Counted from the first letter of the stretch, positions 1 to 5,158 are shown. The stretch is 5,158 nucleotides of DNA from an uncultured Chloroflexota bacterium (GCA_903915565.1 CAIWTG010000148.1:1-5158), one strand, 5' to 3'. The notes: generated by a model from the sequence alone, not told the origin. Numbers and translations: made by a program.

Positions 1-105
1 CCAACAACTTTGGGACGAGATATTGCTCTTATAAGTGGATTATTTATTTATCTTGTATCAGGTATAATTATGTTTATTAAGATACCTTCGAAACCAAAAA
101 ATTAG
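1..105 (+). CDS. C-terminal end of a membrane protein (partial, possibly a transporter)
   Basis: The first reading frame is open from the window edge to a TAG at 103-105 and gives 34 residues. Residues about 8-27 are strongly hydrophobic (I-A-L-I-S-G-L-F-I-Y-L-V-S-G-I-I-M-F-I), followed by a short basic tail (K-I-P-S-K-P-K-N). This is the look of a last transmembrane helix with a cytoplasmic end. A major facilitator type transporter (helix 12) would fit, but too little is present to name a family. The stretch is about 29% GC, far more AT-rich than the his genes, and its codons favour A/T endings, which hints at a different origin. It runs convergent to birA, only 2 bp from its stop codon, and no rho-independent terminator is visible between them. 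That it is coding is likely; the transporter assignment is a guess. Confidence 0.55.
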   Translation, partial: PTTLGRDIALISGLFIYLVSGIIMFIKIPSKPKN

Positions 106-107
106 TT

Positions 108-869
108 CTACCCCCGTAAAGTTACGTCCCCCGCCACCACTTTAATGATTTCCCCGTCCTTTTCCCGTATCGATAAAGCGCCGTCTTTATCAACGTCTTC
201 AGCTATGCCCTCGATGGCCTGCTTCCCCCAGGTGGCTTTAACTTGTTTACCTAAAGTAACCAGATTATCTCGCCACGACTTGTAAATGGTCTTTACATCG
301 GGGAGTTGCTGGTACAGTTTATCGAATTCTTGTAGCAGCGACCTTATTAATTTGATTCGGTCTATATCATCGTCTAAGCTTGTCGCGATATCAGCTATTT
401 CCTTGTGTTTACTAATACTCAAACCTACGTTTATCCCAATGCCTACAATAGAATAGACCACCTTGTTCCCCCGCACCTCATTCTCGATTAAAATGCCACT
501 GACCTTCTTCCCGCCGATAAGGATATCGTTGGGCCACTTTATCTGCACATCAACCCCGGTGACGGACTTAATAGCCTTTACCACCGCCAGCGACGCTACC
601 ATTATTAAGTAGGGCAGGCTGGCAATATTTGGATAAAGGATGATGGATAAAGCGATATTCCCCGTCGGCGCCAGCCACTTACGCTTTAGTCTGCCTCGCC
701 CCTCCGTCTGCTCCCCGGCGATGACCGCCGTCCCTTCCGCAGCCCCTTTTAAAGCTTGTTCCCGCGCCGCGTCCATCGTGGAGGTCACGCTCGGTAGATA
801 AATAATCCTCCGCCCGACGACATCGGTCTTTAATCCTTGCCGAATTGTTGCTGATAAATCTTCTCCCAT
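108..869 (-). CDS. birA: Biotin--[acetyl-CoA-carboxylase] ligase, monofunctional (no HTH domain)
   Basis: This enzyme activates biotin with ATP to biotinyl-5'-AMP and attaches it to the acceptor lysine of biotin-dependent carboxylases in the cytoplasm. The 253-residue product shows the family motifs in order: S-V-T-S-T-M-D (27-33), the biotinyl-AMP loop G-R-G-R-x-x-R-x-W (57-65), K-W-P-N-D (111-115), G-I-L-I-E (125-129) and G-I-G-I-N-V (143-148). A C-terminal SH3-like domain spans about 205-253 and ends in the typical A-G-D-V-T-L-R. The N-terminal winged-helix repressor domain of E. coli BirA (about 320 residues) is absent, so this is a group I ligase that should not repress transcription by itself. 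The ATG at 869 is the only sensible start: an in-frame TAA lies 12 bases upstream, and the next Met (32) falls inside a motif. No Shine-Dalgarno precedes it. The gene is divergent from the his operon with no clear functional link. Confidence 0.95.
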   Translation of the reverse strand: MGEDLSATIRQGLKTDVVGRRIIYLPSVTSTMDAAREQALKGAAEGTAVIAGEQTEGRGRLKRKWLAPTGNIALSIILYPNIASLPYLIMVASLAVVKAIKSVTGVDVQIKWPNDILIGGKKVSGILIENEVRGNKVVYSIVGIGINVGLSISKHKEIADIATSLDDDIDRIKLIRSLLQEFDKLYQQLPDVKTIYKSWRDNLVTLGKQVKATWGKQAIEGIAEDVDKDGALSIREKDGEIIKVVAGDVTLRG

Positions 870-878
870 GACAAATAG

Positions 879-906
879 ATATTACCATAACCGAGCGGGG
901 AGACAA
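879..906 (-). promoter_or_regulatory. Predicted birA promoter, probably giving a leaderless mRNA
   Basis: Reading the minus strand, TTGTCT (906-901; 4 of 6 matches to the -35 consensus) is followed by a 16-bp spacer. The -10 hexamer TAATAT (884-879; 4 of 6) is preceded by TGG at 887-885, an extended -10. The expected transcription start, about 7 bases past the -10, falls at about 870-872, on or next to the birA ATG at 869. This agrees with the lack of any purine-rich ribosome-binding site before that ATG. It was assigned by eye only. Confidence 0.45.
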
Positions 907-926
907 CAAAAAATAGCTACAAGATA

Positions 927-935
927 TGGTATAAT
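927..935 (+). promoter_or_regulatory. Predicted his operon promoter (extended -10)
   Basis: TGG directly followed by TATAAT (930-935) is a perfect extended -10 element. No good -35 lies at 16-18 bp; the spaced region is A-rich, and GAGACA at 900-905 is 24 bp away, too far. An extended -10 can make up for a weak -35. The start would be near 941-943, leaving a leader of roughly 22 nt before hisZ. That is too short for a T-box, a riboswitch or a his leader-peptide attenuator. Confidence 0.6.
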
Positions 936-964
936 TTAGCCATATTTCACGAAAAGGAAAAAGC

Positions 965-2170
965 ATGAAAATCCAGCGCTGTAAAGGCATGCGCGATATG
1001 TCCCCGGTCGATATGGCGATGTTCCATCGGCTGGAAGGAATTTGCCGCGACTGTTTTATAAAGTGGGGCTACCGCGAGGTCAGGACGCCGACCATCGAGT
1101 ACCTGCACCTGTTCACCTCGGCAGGGACGCTGACGCCCACCATGCTGGGTAAAGTATATTCATTCCTCGACTGGGATGGATGGAGCGGCGAGCGGGTCGT
1201 CCTGCGCCCTGACGGCACTATACCCGTCGCCCGGCTTTATACCGAGACGATGTCCGGGCAGGGGCTGGCGCGACTTTTTTATGCCGCCAACATGTTTACC
1301 TTTGAAATCGGGGATAAAAACCGCGAGCGATGGCAGTGCGGCGCCGAGCTTATCGGGGCGGGGTCGGCAATAGCGGACGTGGAACTGATGGCGCTGTCAA
1401 TGGAAATTGCCAATAAATTAGGACTAAAAGACGTAGAATTACGCCTGTCACATGCCGGCATCCTCAAGGCGTTATTGGCTAAACTCAAGCTTAATCCCGA
1501 GGAGCGGCAAAAAATACTGGACAGCATTCTCGACGGTGATACCACGATTTTAGCTAAAGCCAGTCGTTCTATTCCGGGGTTGAGTGATTTATTGAGCATA
1601 AAAGGGCAGTCGCCGGGCTTCTTACGAGAAAATCGAGCGGCGCTTTGTCGCGCTTTGCCGGAAATTAAACCGTCTTTAGATGATTTTCTTGACACTACAG
1701 CTGTTCTGGAAAGTCTTGACATAAAGTTCGATACCAACATCGCCTCCGGCGCCGGCTTCGAGTACTATACCGGCGTGATTTTCCAGCTCTTTATGGGCAA
1801 GGAGAAAATCGGTGGGGGCGGGCGTTATGACGCCTTGATTCCTTCCATGGGCGGCGGCGATGTGCCTGCCTCCGGTTTCGCTATCTACCTCGACCGTCTG
1901 ATTAAGTTAGCAAAAATAAAACTACCACCGCCTGCCGAGAAAATACTGGTAAAAGGCAGCAACGCTATCGTGGTTTTTAAAATTGCCAGTGCCTTACGTA
2001 ATTCCGGCTTTATTGCCGAGATTGATTTAGATGGCAAGTCCGCCGACTGGACGCTAGAGGTTAAAAACGATGGGACGTTATCGTTGACTAATAAGGCCAA
2101 ATCTAGAAGAACAGAAGTCCGGTCAGTGCCGGAAGTCATTAGATTCCTGGAGGTCCAGCGTGCCGCTTAA
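965..2170 (+). CDS. hisZ: ATP phosphoribosyltransferase regulatory subunit HisZ
   Basis: HisZ is a catalytically inactive histidyl-tRNA synthetase paralogue that binds short-form HisG, activates it and carries histidine feedback. The 401-residue protein has the class II synthetase core: motif 1 region G-Y-R-E-V-R-T-P (35-42), R-P-D-G-T-I-P-V-A-R (81-90), a motif 2 remnant F-T-F-E (111-114), the histidine-binding G-F-E-Y-Y-T-G (264-270) and motif 3 region G-G-G-G-R-Y-D (283-289) to G-F-A-I-Y-L-D-R-L (304-312). Two arginines needed for tRNA charging are missing. The motif 2 Arg of F-R-x-E is Thr112, and the Arg before G-x-x-Y-Y is Ala263. These losses and the position directly before hisG identify HisZ rather than HisS. 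The C-terminal about 80 residues are a degenerate version of the anticodon-binding domain. The ATG has an A/G-rich AAAAGGAAA (952-960) as ribosome-binding site. It is the first gene of the operon, and its end overlaps hisG by 11 bp. Confidence 0.9.
   Translation: MKIQRCKGMRDMSPVDMAMFHRLEGICRDCFIKWGYREVRTPTIEYLHLFTSAGTLTPTMLGKVYSFLDWDGWSGERVVLRPDGTIPVARLYTETMSGQGLARLFYAANMFTFEIGDKNRERWQCGAELIGAGSAIADVELMALSMEIANKLGLKDVELRLSHAGILKALLAKLKLNPEERQKILDSILDGDTTILAKASRSIPGLSDLLSIKGQSPGFLRENRAALCRALPEIKPSLDDFLDTTAVLESLDIKFDTNIASGAGFEYYTGVIFQLFMGKEKIGGGGRYDALIPSMGGGDVPASGFAIYLDRLIKLAKIKLPPPAEKILVKGSNAIVVFKIASALRNSGFIAEIDLDGKSADWTLEVKNDGTLSLTNKAKSRRTEVRSVPEVIRFLEVQRAA
2149..2162 (+). promoter_or_regulatory. 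hisG ribosome-binding site and GTG start inside hisZ
   Basis: GGAGGT (2149-2154), a near-perfect Shine-Dalgarno, sits 5 nt before a GTG at 2160. This fixes the hisG start, because the protein then opens with the conserved HisG beginning P-L-K-I-A-L-P-K-G-R-L. Both the site and the start lie within the last codons of hisZ (TAA at 2168-2170), so translational coupling is likely and would help balance HisZ and HisG. Confidence 0.8.
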
Positions 2171-3557
2171 GATAGCCCTGCCTAAAGGGCGATTATTGAG
2201 AAAAACAGCCGCTTTACTCCAGAAAGCCGACTGGCGTCTTGACGAGTATCACTCCAGCATGGGCTTTTACCGGCCGAAGTCGGCTAAGTTCCCCGACCTG
2301 CTGATGCGCGTCTTCCATGAGAAAGACATCCCCATCCAGATAGCTATGGGCAACTACGACCTGGGGATTTGCGGGCTGGACTGGATTGAAGAACTGCTGG
2401 TCAAATACCCCTCCTCCGATGTTGTTAAAGTCAGCGACCTGCAATACGGGCAGAGTTCGCTGTATATGACGTCAGCCAGTAAATCAATGGACTTGCGGCA
2501 GAACGGCTCGCCTTTGCGCATTGCCAGCGAATATCCCAACCTGGCGGAGGCTTTTGCCCTCAAGCATCGCTTGAGCCGTTTCAGCATCTTCCCGGTTTGG
2601 GGCGCCGCCGAGGCTTATCCACCGGAAAACGCGGAAATGGCGCTGCTGGCGGCGGAAGATACAGCAGAAATCATGTCTTATGGATTATCACCCGTCAGCC
2701 TGGTACTGGATAGCAGCACGTTTCTTATCGTTAACCGCAACAGCCGGGCAAAACGCGATTTTGATAAAATCGTCGCGTCTATTGTTGACGCCGCGCCGGA
2801 TATTGCCAAAAGCGCTGGCGAGAAAAAAGCGACAGCGGCGGGGAAAATAACAGTATCTACTCCAAAATACTACCCAGATACCGTGCGTTTGGCCTTGCCG
2901 GACGGACACCAGCAGCAGCAGACTGTCGAGCTTTTAAATAAAGCGGACATCAGGATAGAGGGCTATCCCTCAACCGACGGCGAACGCCGCCCCAAGATTG
3001 CCCTAGAGGGGGTGGTGGTGAAAGTAATTCGCCCGCAGGACATGCCTTTGCAGGTTGCCAACGGCAACTTCGACCTCGCTATTACCGGCCGGGACTGGGT
3101 TACCGACCACCTCGCTCAATTCCCGTCCAGTCCGGTCAAAGAGGTATTAGACTTAAAACTGCGTAAGGTCAGGCTGGTGGCTGTGGTCAGTCAAAATCTC
3201 TCCGTCAATGATTCTGCCGACCTGCAGGGCTTTGTTGGCGGTAGGGCGGAGCCGTTCCGTTTAGCGTCGGAGTACGTCAACATCGCCGATAAGTTTGCCC
3301 GGGAGAATCACCTTGGGCACTACCGCGTTATTCCCACCTGGGGCGCCACCGAAGCCTTTTTGCCGGACGACGCCGATTTGCTGATTGAAAATACCGAGAC
3401 GGGCAGGACCATCGCCCGCCATAACCTTAAAATTATCGAGACGCTTTTCGAGTCTACCGCCTGCCTCATCGGCAATACCGGCACGGTAAGTGCCGGCAAG
3501 CGTCAGCGGATGGATTATATTGTAGAAAGACTGCGCACTGCGGTAGGGGATAACTAA
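2160..3557 (+). CDS. hisG: ATP phosphoribosyltransferase HisG, tandem-duplicated catalytic domain
   Basis: HisG condenses ATP with phosphoribosyl pyrophosphate (PRPP) to form phosphoribosyl-ATP, the first and feedback-controlled step of histidine synthesis. Short-form HisG is about 200-230 residues and long-form about 300 with a C-terminal regulatory domain; this product has 465. It holds two HisG modules, about 4-213 and 242-463, joined by a linker rich in Lys, Ala and Thr. Matching pairs are A-L-P-K-G (6-10) with A-L-P-D-G (245-249), D-I-P-I-Q-I-A (56-62) with D-M-P-L-Q-V-A (294-300), L-D-W (73-75) with R-D-W (311-313), A-S-E-Y (122-125) with A-S-E-Y (369-372), and W-G-A-A-E-A (147-152) with W-G-A-T-E-A (394-399). 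The PRPP loop E-T-G-R-T-I (413-418) is intact only in module 2; module 1 has E-D-T-A-E-I (166-171). P-K-G-R-L is intact only in module 1. No stop or frameshift separates the halves. An internal GTG at 2883 aligns with the first start but has no ribosome-binding site. The HisG family is certain; how the halves share catalysis is inferred. Confidence 0.93.
   Translation: MPLKIALPKGRLLRKTAALLQKADWRLDEYHSSMGFYRPKSAKFPDLLMRVFHEKDIPIQIAMGNYDLGICGLDWIEELLVKYPSSDVVKVSDLQYGQSSLYMTSASKSMDLRQNGSPLRIASEYPNLAEAFALKHRLSRFSIFPVWGAAEAYPPENAEMALLAAEDTAEIMSYGLSPVSLVLDSSTFLIVNRNSRAKRDFDKIVASIVDAAPDIAKSAGEKKATAAGKITVSTPKYYPDTVRLALPDGHQQQQTVELLNKADIRIEGYPSTDGERRPKIALEGVVVKVIRPQDMPLQVANGNFDLAITGRDWVTDHLAQFPSSPVKEVLDLKLRKVRLVAVVSQNLSVNDSADLQGFVGGRAEPFRLASEYVNIADKFARENHLGHYRVIPTWGATEAFLPDDADLLIENTETGRTIARHNLKIIETLFESTACLIGNTGTVSAGKRQRMDYIVERLRTAVGDN
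2169..2798 (+). other. HisG module 1: intact N-terminal motif, lost PRPP loop
   Basis: Residues about 4-213 of HisG. The canonical opening I-A-L-P-K-G-R-L (5-12) and the Y-G (96-97) of the D-L-x-Y-G segment are kept. The P-loop region expected to read A-D-x-I-x-x-x-x-E-T-G-x-T-L instead reads A-E-M-A-L-L-A-A-E-D-T-A-E-I (158-171), without the glycine and flanking threonines that hold the PRPP phosphates. The Arg of the R-P-x-D-x-P segment is His53. On its own this module would probably not bind PRPP well. Confidence 0.75.
2910..2921 (+). repeat. (CAG)4 triplet run inside hisG
   Basis: Four in-frame CAG codons encode Gln251-254, exactly where module 2 should carry the conserved residues after P-K-G-R. 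It is a short microsatellite. The aligned length of the two modules is unchanged across it. Confidence 0.8.
3478..3496 (+). other. GC-rich hairpin near the 3' end of hisG
   Basis: CCGGCAC (3478-3484) and GTGCCGG (3490-3496) can pair as a 7-bp stem, six of seven pairs G-C, around a 5-nt loop GGTAA. It lies about 60 nt before the hisG stop codon. No U-run follows, so it is not an intrinsic terminator. It may be chance, given the coding constraint (N-T-G-T-V-S-A-G). Confidence 0.3.
3545..3550 (+). promoter_or_regulatory. hisD ribosome-binding site
   Basis: AGGGGA ends 7 nt before the hisD ATG at 3558, inside the last codons of hisG. The hisG stop TAA (3555-3557) touches the ATG directly, which points to coupled translation. 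Confidence 0.7.
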
Positions 3558-4841
3558 ATGAGAATTATTGAGGGCTTTGATAAAGCCAGGCCGCTTTTTA
3601 TGCGCCAGACTGTTGGCGTGGCCGGCGGCGATGAAGCTTTAGAGAAAAGCGTCCGCCAGATTGTTGACGAAGTACGTCAACGCGGCGACGCTGCATTATA
3701 TGATTTTACCCAAAAGTTCGACGGCGTTAAACTGACCTCGTTAGAGGTCTCTAAAGAACAGGTCGACCGCGCTTACCGCGAGGTGGATGAAAATCTTCTT
3801 AAAGCAATGAAACTGGCTGCCTTGCACATTAAGGAATATCACCAGAGGCAAAAGAAAAAGCTCCTTAACGAGGAATCTAAAGCCAAGCTGGGCTGGCTGA
3901 TACGCCCGATGGCACGCGTTGGCGTCTATATTCCCGGCGGTACGGCGCCGCTGCCGTCGTCTCTTTTAATGACGGTCGTTCCTGCCCGCGTCGCCGGCGT
4001 TAAGGAAATAATCGTTTGTACCCCGCCCCAGAAGGACGGCCGGATATCGAAGATTACACTGGCAGCGGCTAAAATAGCCGGGGTTGACCGGATTTTCTCC
4101 ATCGGCGGCGCCCAGGCTATTGCGGCGCTGGCTTACGGCACCAAGTCCGTTCCCGCCGTAGATAAAATCTACGGGCCGGGCAATCTCTACGTCACGCTGG
4201 CTAAGAAAATGGTCTACGGCGCGGTGGGGATTGACGGACTCTATGGTCCTAGCGAGGTTATCGTCATTGCGGACGGTACGGCTAATCCAGCTTACGTTGC
4301 CGCCGACCTTGTAGCGCAGGCAGAACACGGCTCGCTGGCATTATCTATATTGATTGCTATATCACTACAGGTGGCCGACGCCGTGAATCAGGAAGTTGAA
4401 AAACAGACCAAAGACCTGCCCCGCCGCTCTATTGTCGCCGAGGCGTTAGAGAAGCGTGGCTTTATCGCTGTGGTTAAAACTGTAGAAGAGGCCATTGAAC
4501 TGGCGAATCTTTACGCCCCGGAGCACCTCTGCCTGGTGGTGAAAAATGCCGGCTCCTATATAGATAAGGTAAGCAACGCCGCCTGTCTTTTTGTTGGTGA
4601 GAACGTTATTGAAGCTCTGGTGGACTATGCCGCCGGGCCCAGCCATGTCCTCCCGACGGGCGGTACTGCCAGGTTCAGCTCGCCATTGAATGTACTGGAT
4701 TTTGTGAAGCTTATCAGTCTGGTCAAGACGGATGTTAAAGATATCAAACAGATTGGCGATGCCGTAATGCGAATAGCTAAAGCGGAAGGGCTTGACGCCC
4801 ACGCCCGCGCGGTAGAAAAGCGCCTCAAGGGCGCAGGATAG
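3558..4841 (+). CDS. hisD: Histidinol dehydrogenase
   Basis: HisD is the zinc-dependent, NAD-using cytoplasmic enzyme that oxidises L-histidinol to L-histidine in two steps through the aldehyde, ending the pathway. The product has 427 residues, the normal family length. It contains G-V-Y-I-P-G-G (122-128), the signature from G-P-G-N-L-Y-V (207-213) through G-P-S-E-V (230-234) to Q-A-E-H (254-257), and A-P-E-H-L (320-324). It also has D-Y-A-A-G-P-S-H-V-L-P-T (356-367). Residues aligned with the zinc ligands of the E. coli enzyme are all present (Gln254, His257, Asp356, His415), as is the catalytic Glu322-His323 pair, so it should be active. The signature reads L-Y-G-P-S-E where many homologues have an Ala before G-P-S-E, a mild variant. 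The gene starts immediately after hisG and its stop overlaps the hisC ribosome-binding site. Confidence 0.96.
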   Translation: MRIIEGFDKARPLFMRQTVGVAGGDEALEKSVRQIVDEVRQRGDAALYDFTQKFDGVKLTSLEVSKEQVDRAYREVDENLLKAMKLAALHIKEYHQRQKKKLLNEESKAKLGWLIRPMARVGVYIPGGTAPLPSSLLMTVVPARVAGVKEIIVCTPPQKDGRISKITLAAAKIAGVDRIFSIGGAQAIAALAYGTKSVPAVDKIYGPGNLYVTLAKKMVYGAVGIDGLYGPSEVIVIADGTANPAYVAADLVAQAEHGSLALSILIAISLQVADAVNQEVEKQTKDLPRRSIVAEALEKRGFIAVVKTVEEAIELANLYAPEHLCLVVKNAGSYIDKVSNAACLFVGENVIEALVDYAAGPSHVLPTGGTARFSSPLNVLDFVKLISLVKTDVKDIKQIGDAVMRIAKAEGLDAHARAVEKRLKGAG

Positions 4842-4856
4842 GGGGTAATTCAGGTG
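4840..4856 (+). promoter_or_regulatory. hisC ribosome-binding site and GTG start
   Basis: AGGGGG (4840-4845) begins within the hisD stop TAG (4839-4841) and ends 8 nt before a GTG at 4854. The next in-frame Met is about 41 codons downstream, inside the conserved N-x-N-E-N-P-Y-G region, too late to be the start. The GTG start is therefore well supported. Confidence 0.7.
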
Positions 4857-5158
4857 GCTGAAAGCATAGAAAAGTATATTCGACCTCATCTTGCCGGCTT
4901 TACCGGCTATACGGCCAGCACTTCGCCGGACGTACTCAAGGGCAAGGTGGAAGTGTCGGTATCCCATATCATTAAGATGAATGCCAACGAAAATCCCTAC
5001 GGCTGCTCGCCGCGCGTCCTGAAGGCTTTGGCAAAGTGTAAACATTATAACATATACCCCGACGACGGCCAGCAGGAGTTACGTCGTCTGCTTTCTGGTT
5101 ATGCGGGCGTACCGGTGGAGCGTATTGTAGCGGGGCACGGCAGCAACACGCTTATCGA
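4854..5158 (+). CDS. hisC: Histidinol-phosphate aminotransferase (5' part)
   Basis: HisC is the pyridoxal-phosphate enzyme that transfers an amino group from glutamate to imidazole-acetol phosphate, giving histidinol phosphate. The frame is open from the GTG to the window end, giving 101 residues of an expected roughly 350-370. Visible are the N-terminal arm (R-P-H-L-A-G-F, 10-16), the substrate-site motif N-A-N-E-N-P-Y-G (43-50), Y-P-D (68-70) followed by Q-x-E-L-R, and G-H-G-S-N-T-L-I (94-101), the start of the cofactor phosphate-binding turn. The catalytic lysine lies beyond the window. This class I aminotransferase opening could in principle belong to a close relative, but the N-E-N-P-Y-G motif and the place after hisD make HisC the clear choice. 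The gap from hisD is 12 bp. Confidence 0.93.
   Translation, partial: MAESIEKYIRPHLAGFTGYTASTSPDVLKGKVEVSVSHIIKMNANENPYGCSPRVLKALAKCKHYNIYPDDGQQELRRLLSGYAGVPVERIVAGHGSNTLI

Larger units (their letters stand above)
2883..3548 (+). other. HisG module 2: intact PRPP loop, lost P-K-G-R-L
   Basis: Residues about 242-463 of HisG. D-D-A-D-L-L-I-E-N-T-E-T-G-R-T-I (403-418) matches the family PRPP-binding signature, and R-P-Q-D-M-P (291-296) is canonical. The opening motif reads A-L-P-D-G-H-Q-Q-Q-Q (245-254): the conserved Lys is Asp and the Arg is His. The segment has the same length as module 1, so residues were substituted, not inserted. The glycine of the Y-G pair in module 1 is also absent (L-K-L-R-K-V, 332-337). 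A longer loop of about nine extra residues lies between about 344 and 364. Confidence 0.75.

Noticed and set aside
115..126. Small palindrome CGTAA-AG-TTACG near the convergent gene ends, as a terminator
   Set aside because: The stem is at most 5 bp with a 2-nt loop, it has no U-run on either strand, and it lies within the birA coding end.
1279..1740. Minus-strand open frame (153 codons) within hisZ
   Set aside because: Its low-complexity Ser/Arg-rich product is antisense to the conserved synthetase core. It is a shadow frame.
965..2170. Possible true histidyl-tRNA synthetase (hisS)
   Set aside because: The motif 2 Arg is Thr112 and the Arg before G-x-x-Y-Y is Ala263, both needed for aminoacylation. 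The gene also sits directly before hisG and overlaps it, as HisZ genes do.
2883..2885. Internal GTG as an independent start for HisG module 2
   Set aside because: It aligns with the module 1 start region, but no Shine-Dalgarno lies 5-10 nt upstream and the frame is continuous with module 1. A single fused protein is the simpler reading.
3966..4328. Minus-strand open frame (120 codons) within hisD
   Set aside because: It is antisense to the conserved HisD signature region, has no recognisable domain, and is explained by the coding strand.
4446..5045. Long minus-strand open frame (199 codons) across the end of hisD and the start of hisC
   Set aside because: It lies antisense to two well-supported his genes, spans their junction and resembles no protein family I recognise. 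It is a shadow of the codon bias of hisD and hisC.
1..5158. CRISPR array, tRNA or rRNA gene, insertion sequence
   Set aside because: No regularly spaced repeats, no cloverleaf with conserved T-loop bases, no transposase frame and no terminal inverted repeats were seen. Coding sequence fills nearly the whole window.

Overview
The window is bacterial and holds the start of a histidine-biosynthesis operon, hisZ-hisG-hisD-hisC, on the + strand. Divergent to it is a biotin protein ligase gene (birA), and the left edge carries the 3' end of an unrelated membrane-protein gene. A separate HisZ subunit (a catalytically dead histidyl-tRNA synthetase relative) next to a HisG lacking the usual long-form regulatory domain is the short-form ATP phosphoribosyltransferase arrangement. 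Tight coupling, GTG starts, mid-range GC and the character of HisG, HisD and HisC suggest an anaerobic environmental lineage, perhaps Chloroflexota (Dehalococcoidia-like). That placement is a low-confidence impression from protein style, not a search result.

Layout: 1-105, + strand tail of an AT-rich gene (about 29% GC) encoding one C-terminal transmembrane helix. 108-869, minus strand birA without a DNA-binding domain, converging on the first gene with a 2-bp gap. 870-964, a 95-bp divergent intergenic region with back-to-back extended -10 promoters, where the birA transcript looks leaderless. 965-2170 hisZ; 2160-3557 hisG (overlaps hisZ by 11 bp); 3558-4841 hisD (abuts hisG, zero gap); 4854-5158 hisC, cut by the window end.

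The outstanding feature is hisG. Its 465-residue product is about twice the length of a short-form HisG (about 200-230 residues) and consists of two tandem HisG catalytic modules in one continuous reading frame. The modules are decayed in different places. The first keeps the N-terminal P-K-G-R-L motif but has lost the T-G-R-T phosphoribosyl-pyrophosphate loop. The second keeps that loop but has lost P-K-G-R-L, replaced by P-D-G-H followed by four glutamines. This suggests a covalent pseudo-dimer with divided labour between the halves, working with HisZ in an altered complex.

Together the four his genes would cover the first step of histidine synthesis (HisG with HisZ), the last two oxidations (HisD) and the histidinol-phosphate aminotransferase step (HisC). 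The remaining his genes probably lie beyond the right edge. The leader is too short for a T-box or a classical his attenuator, so control is more likely by feedback through HisZ-HisG and by promoter activity.
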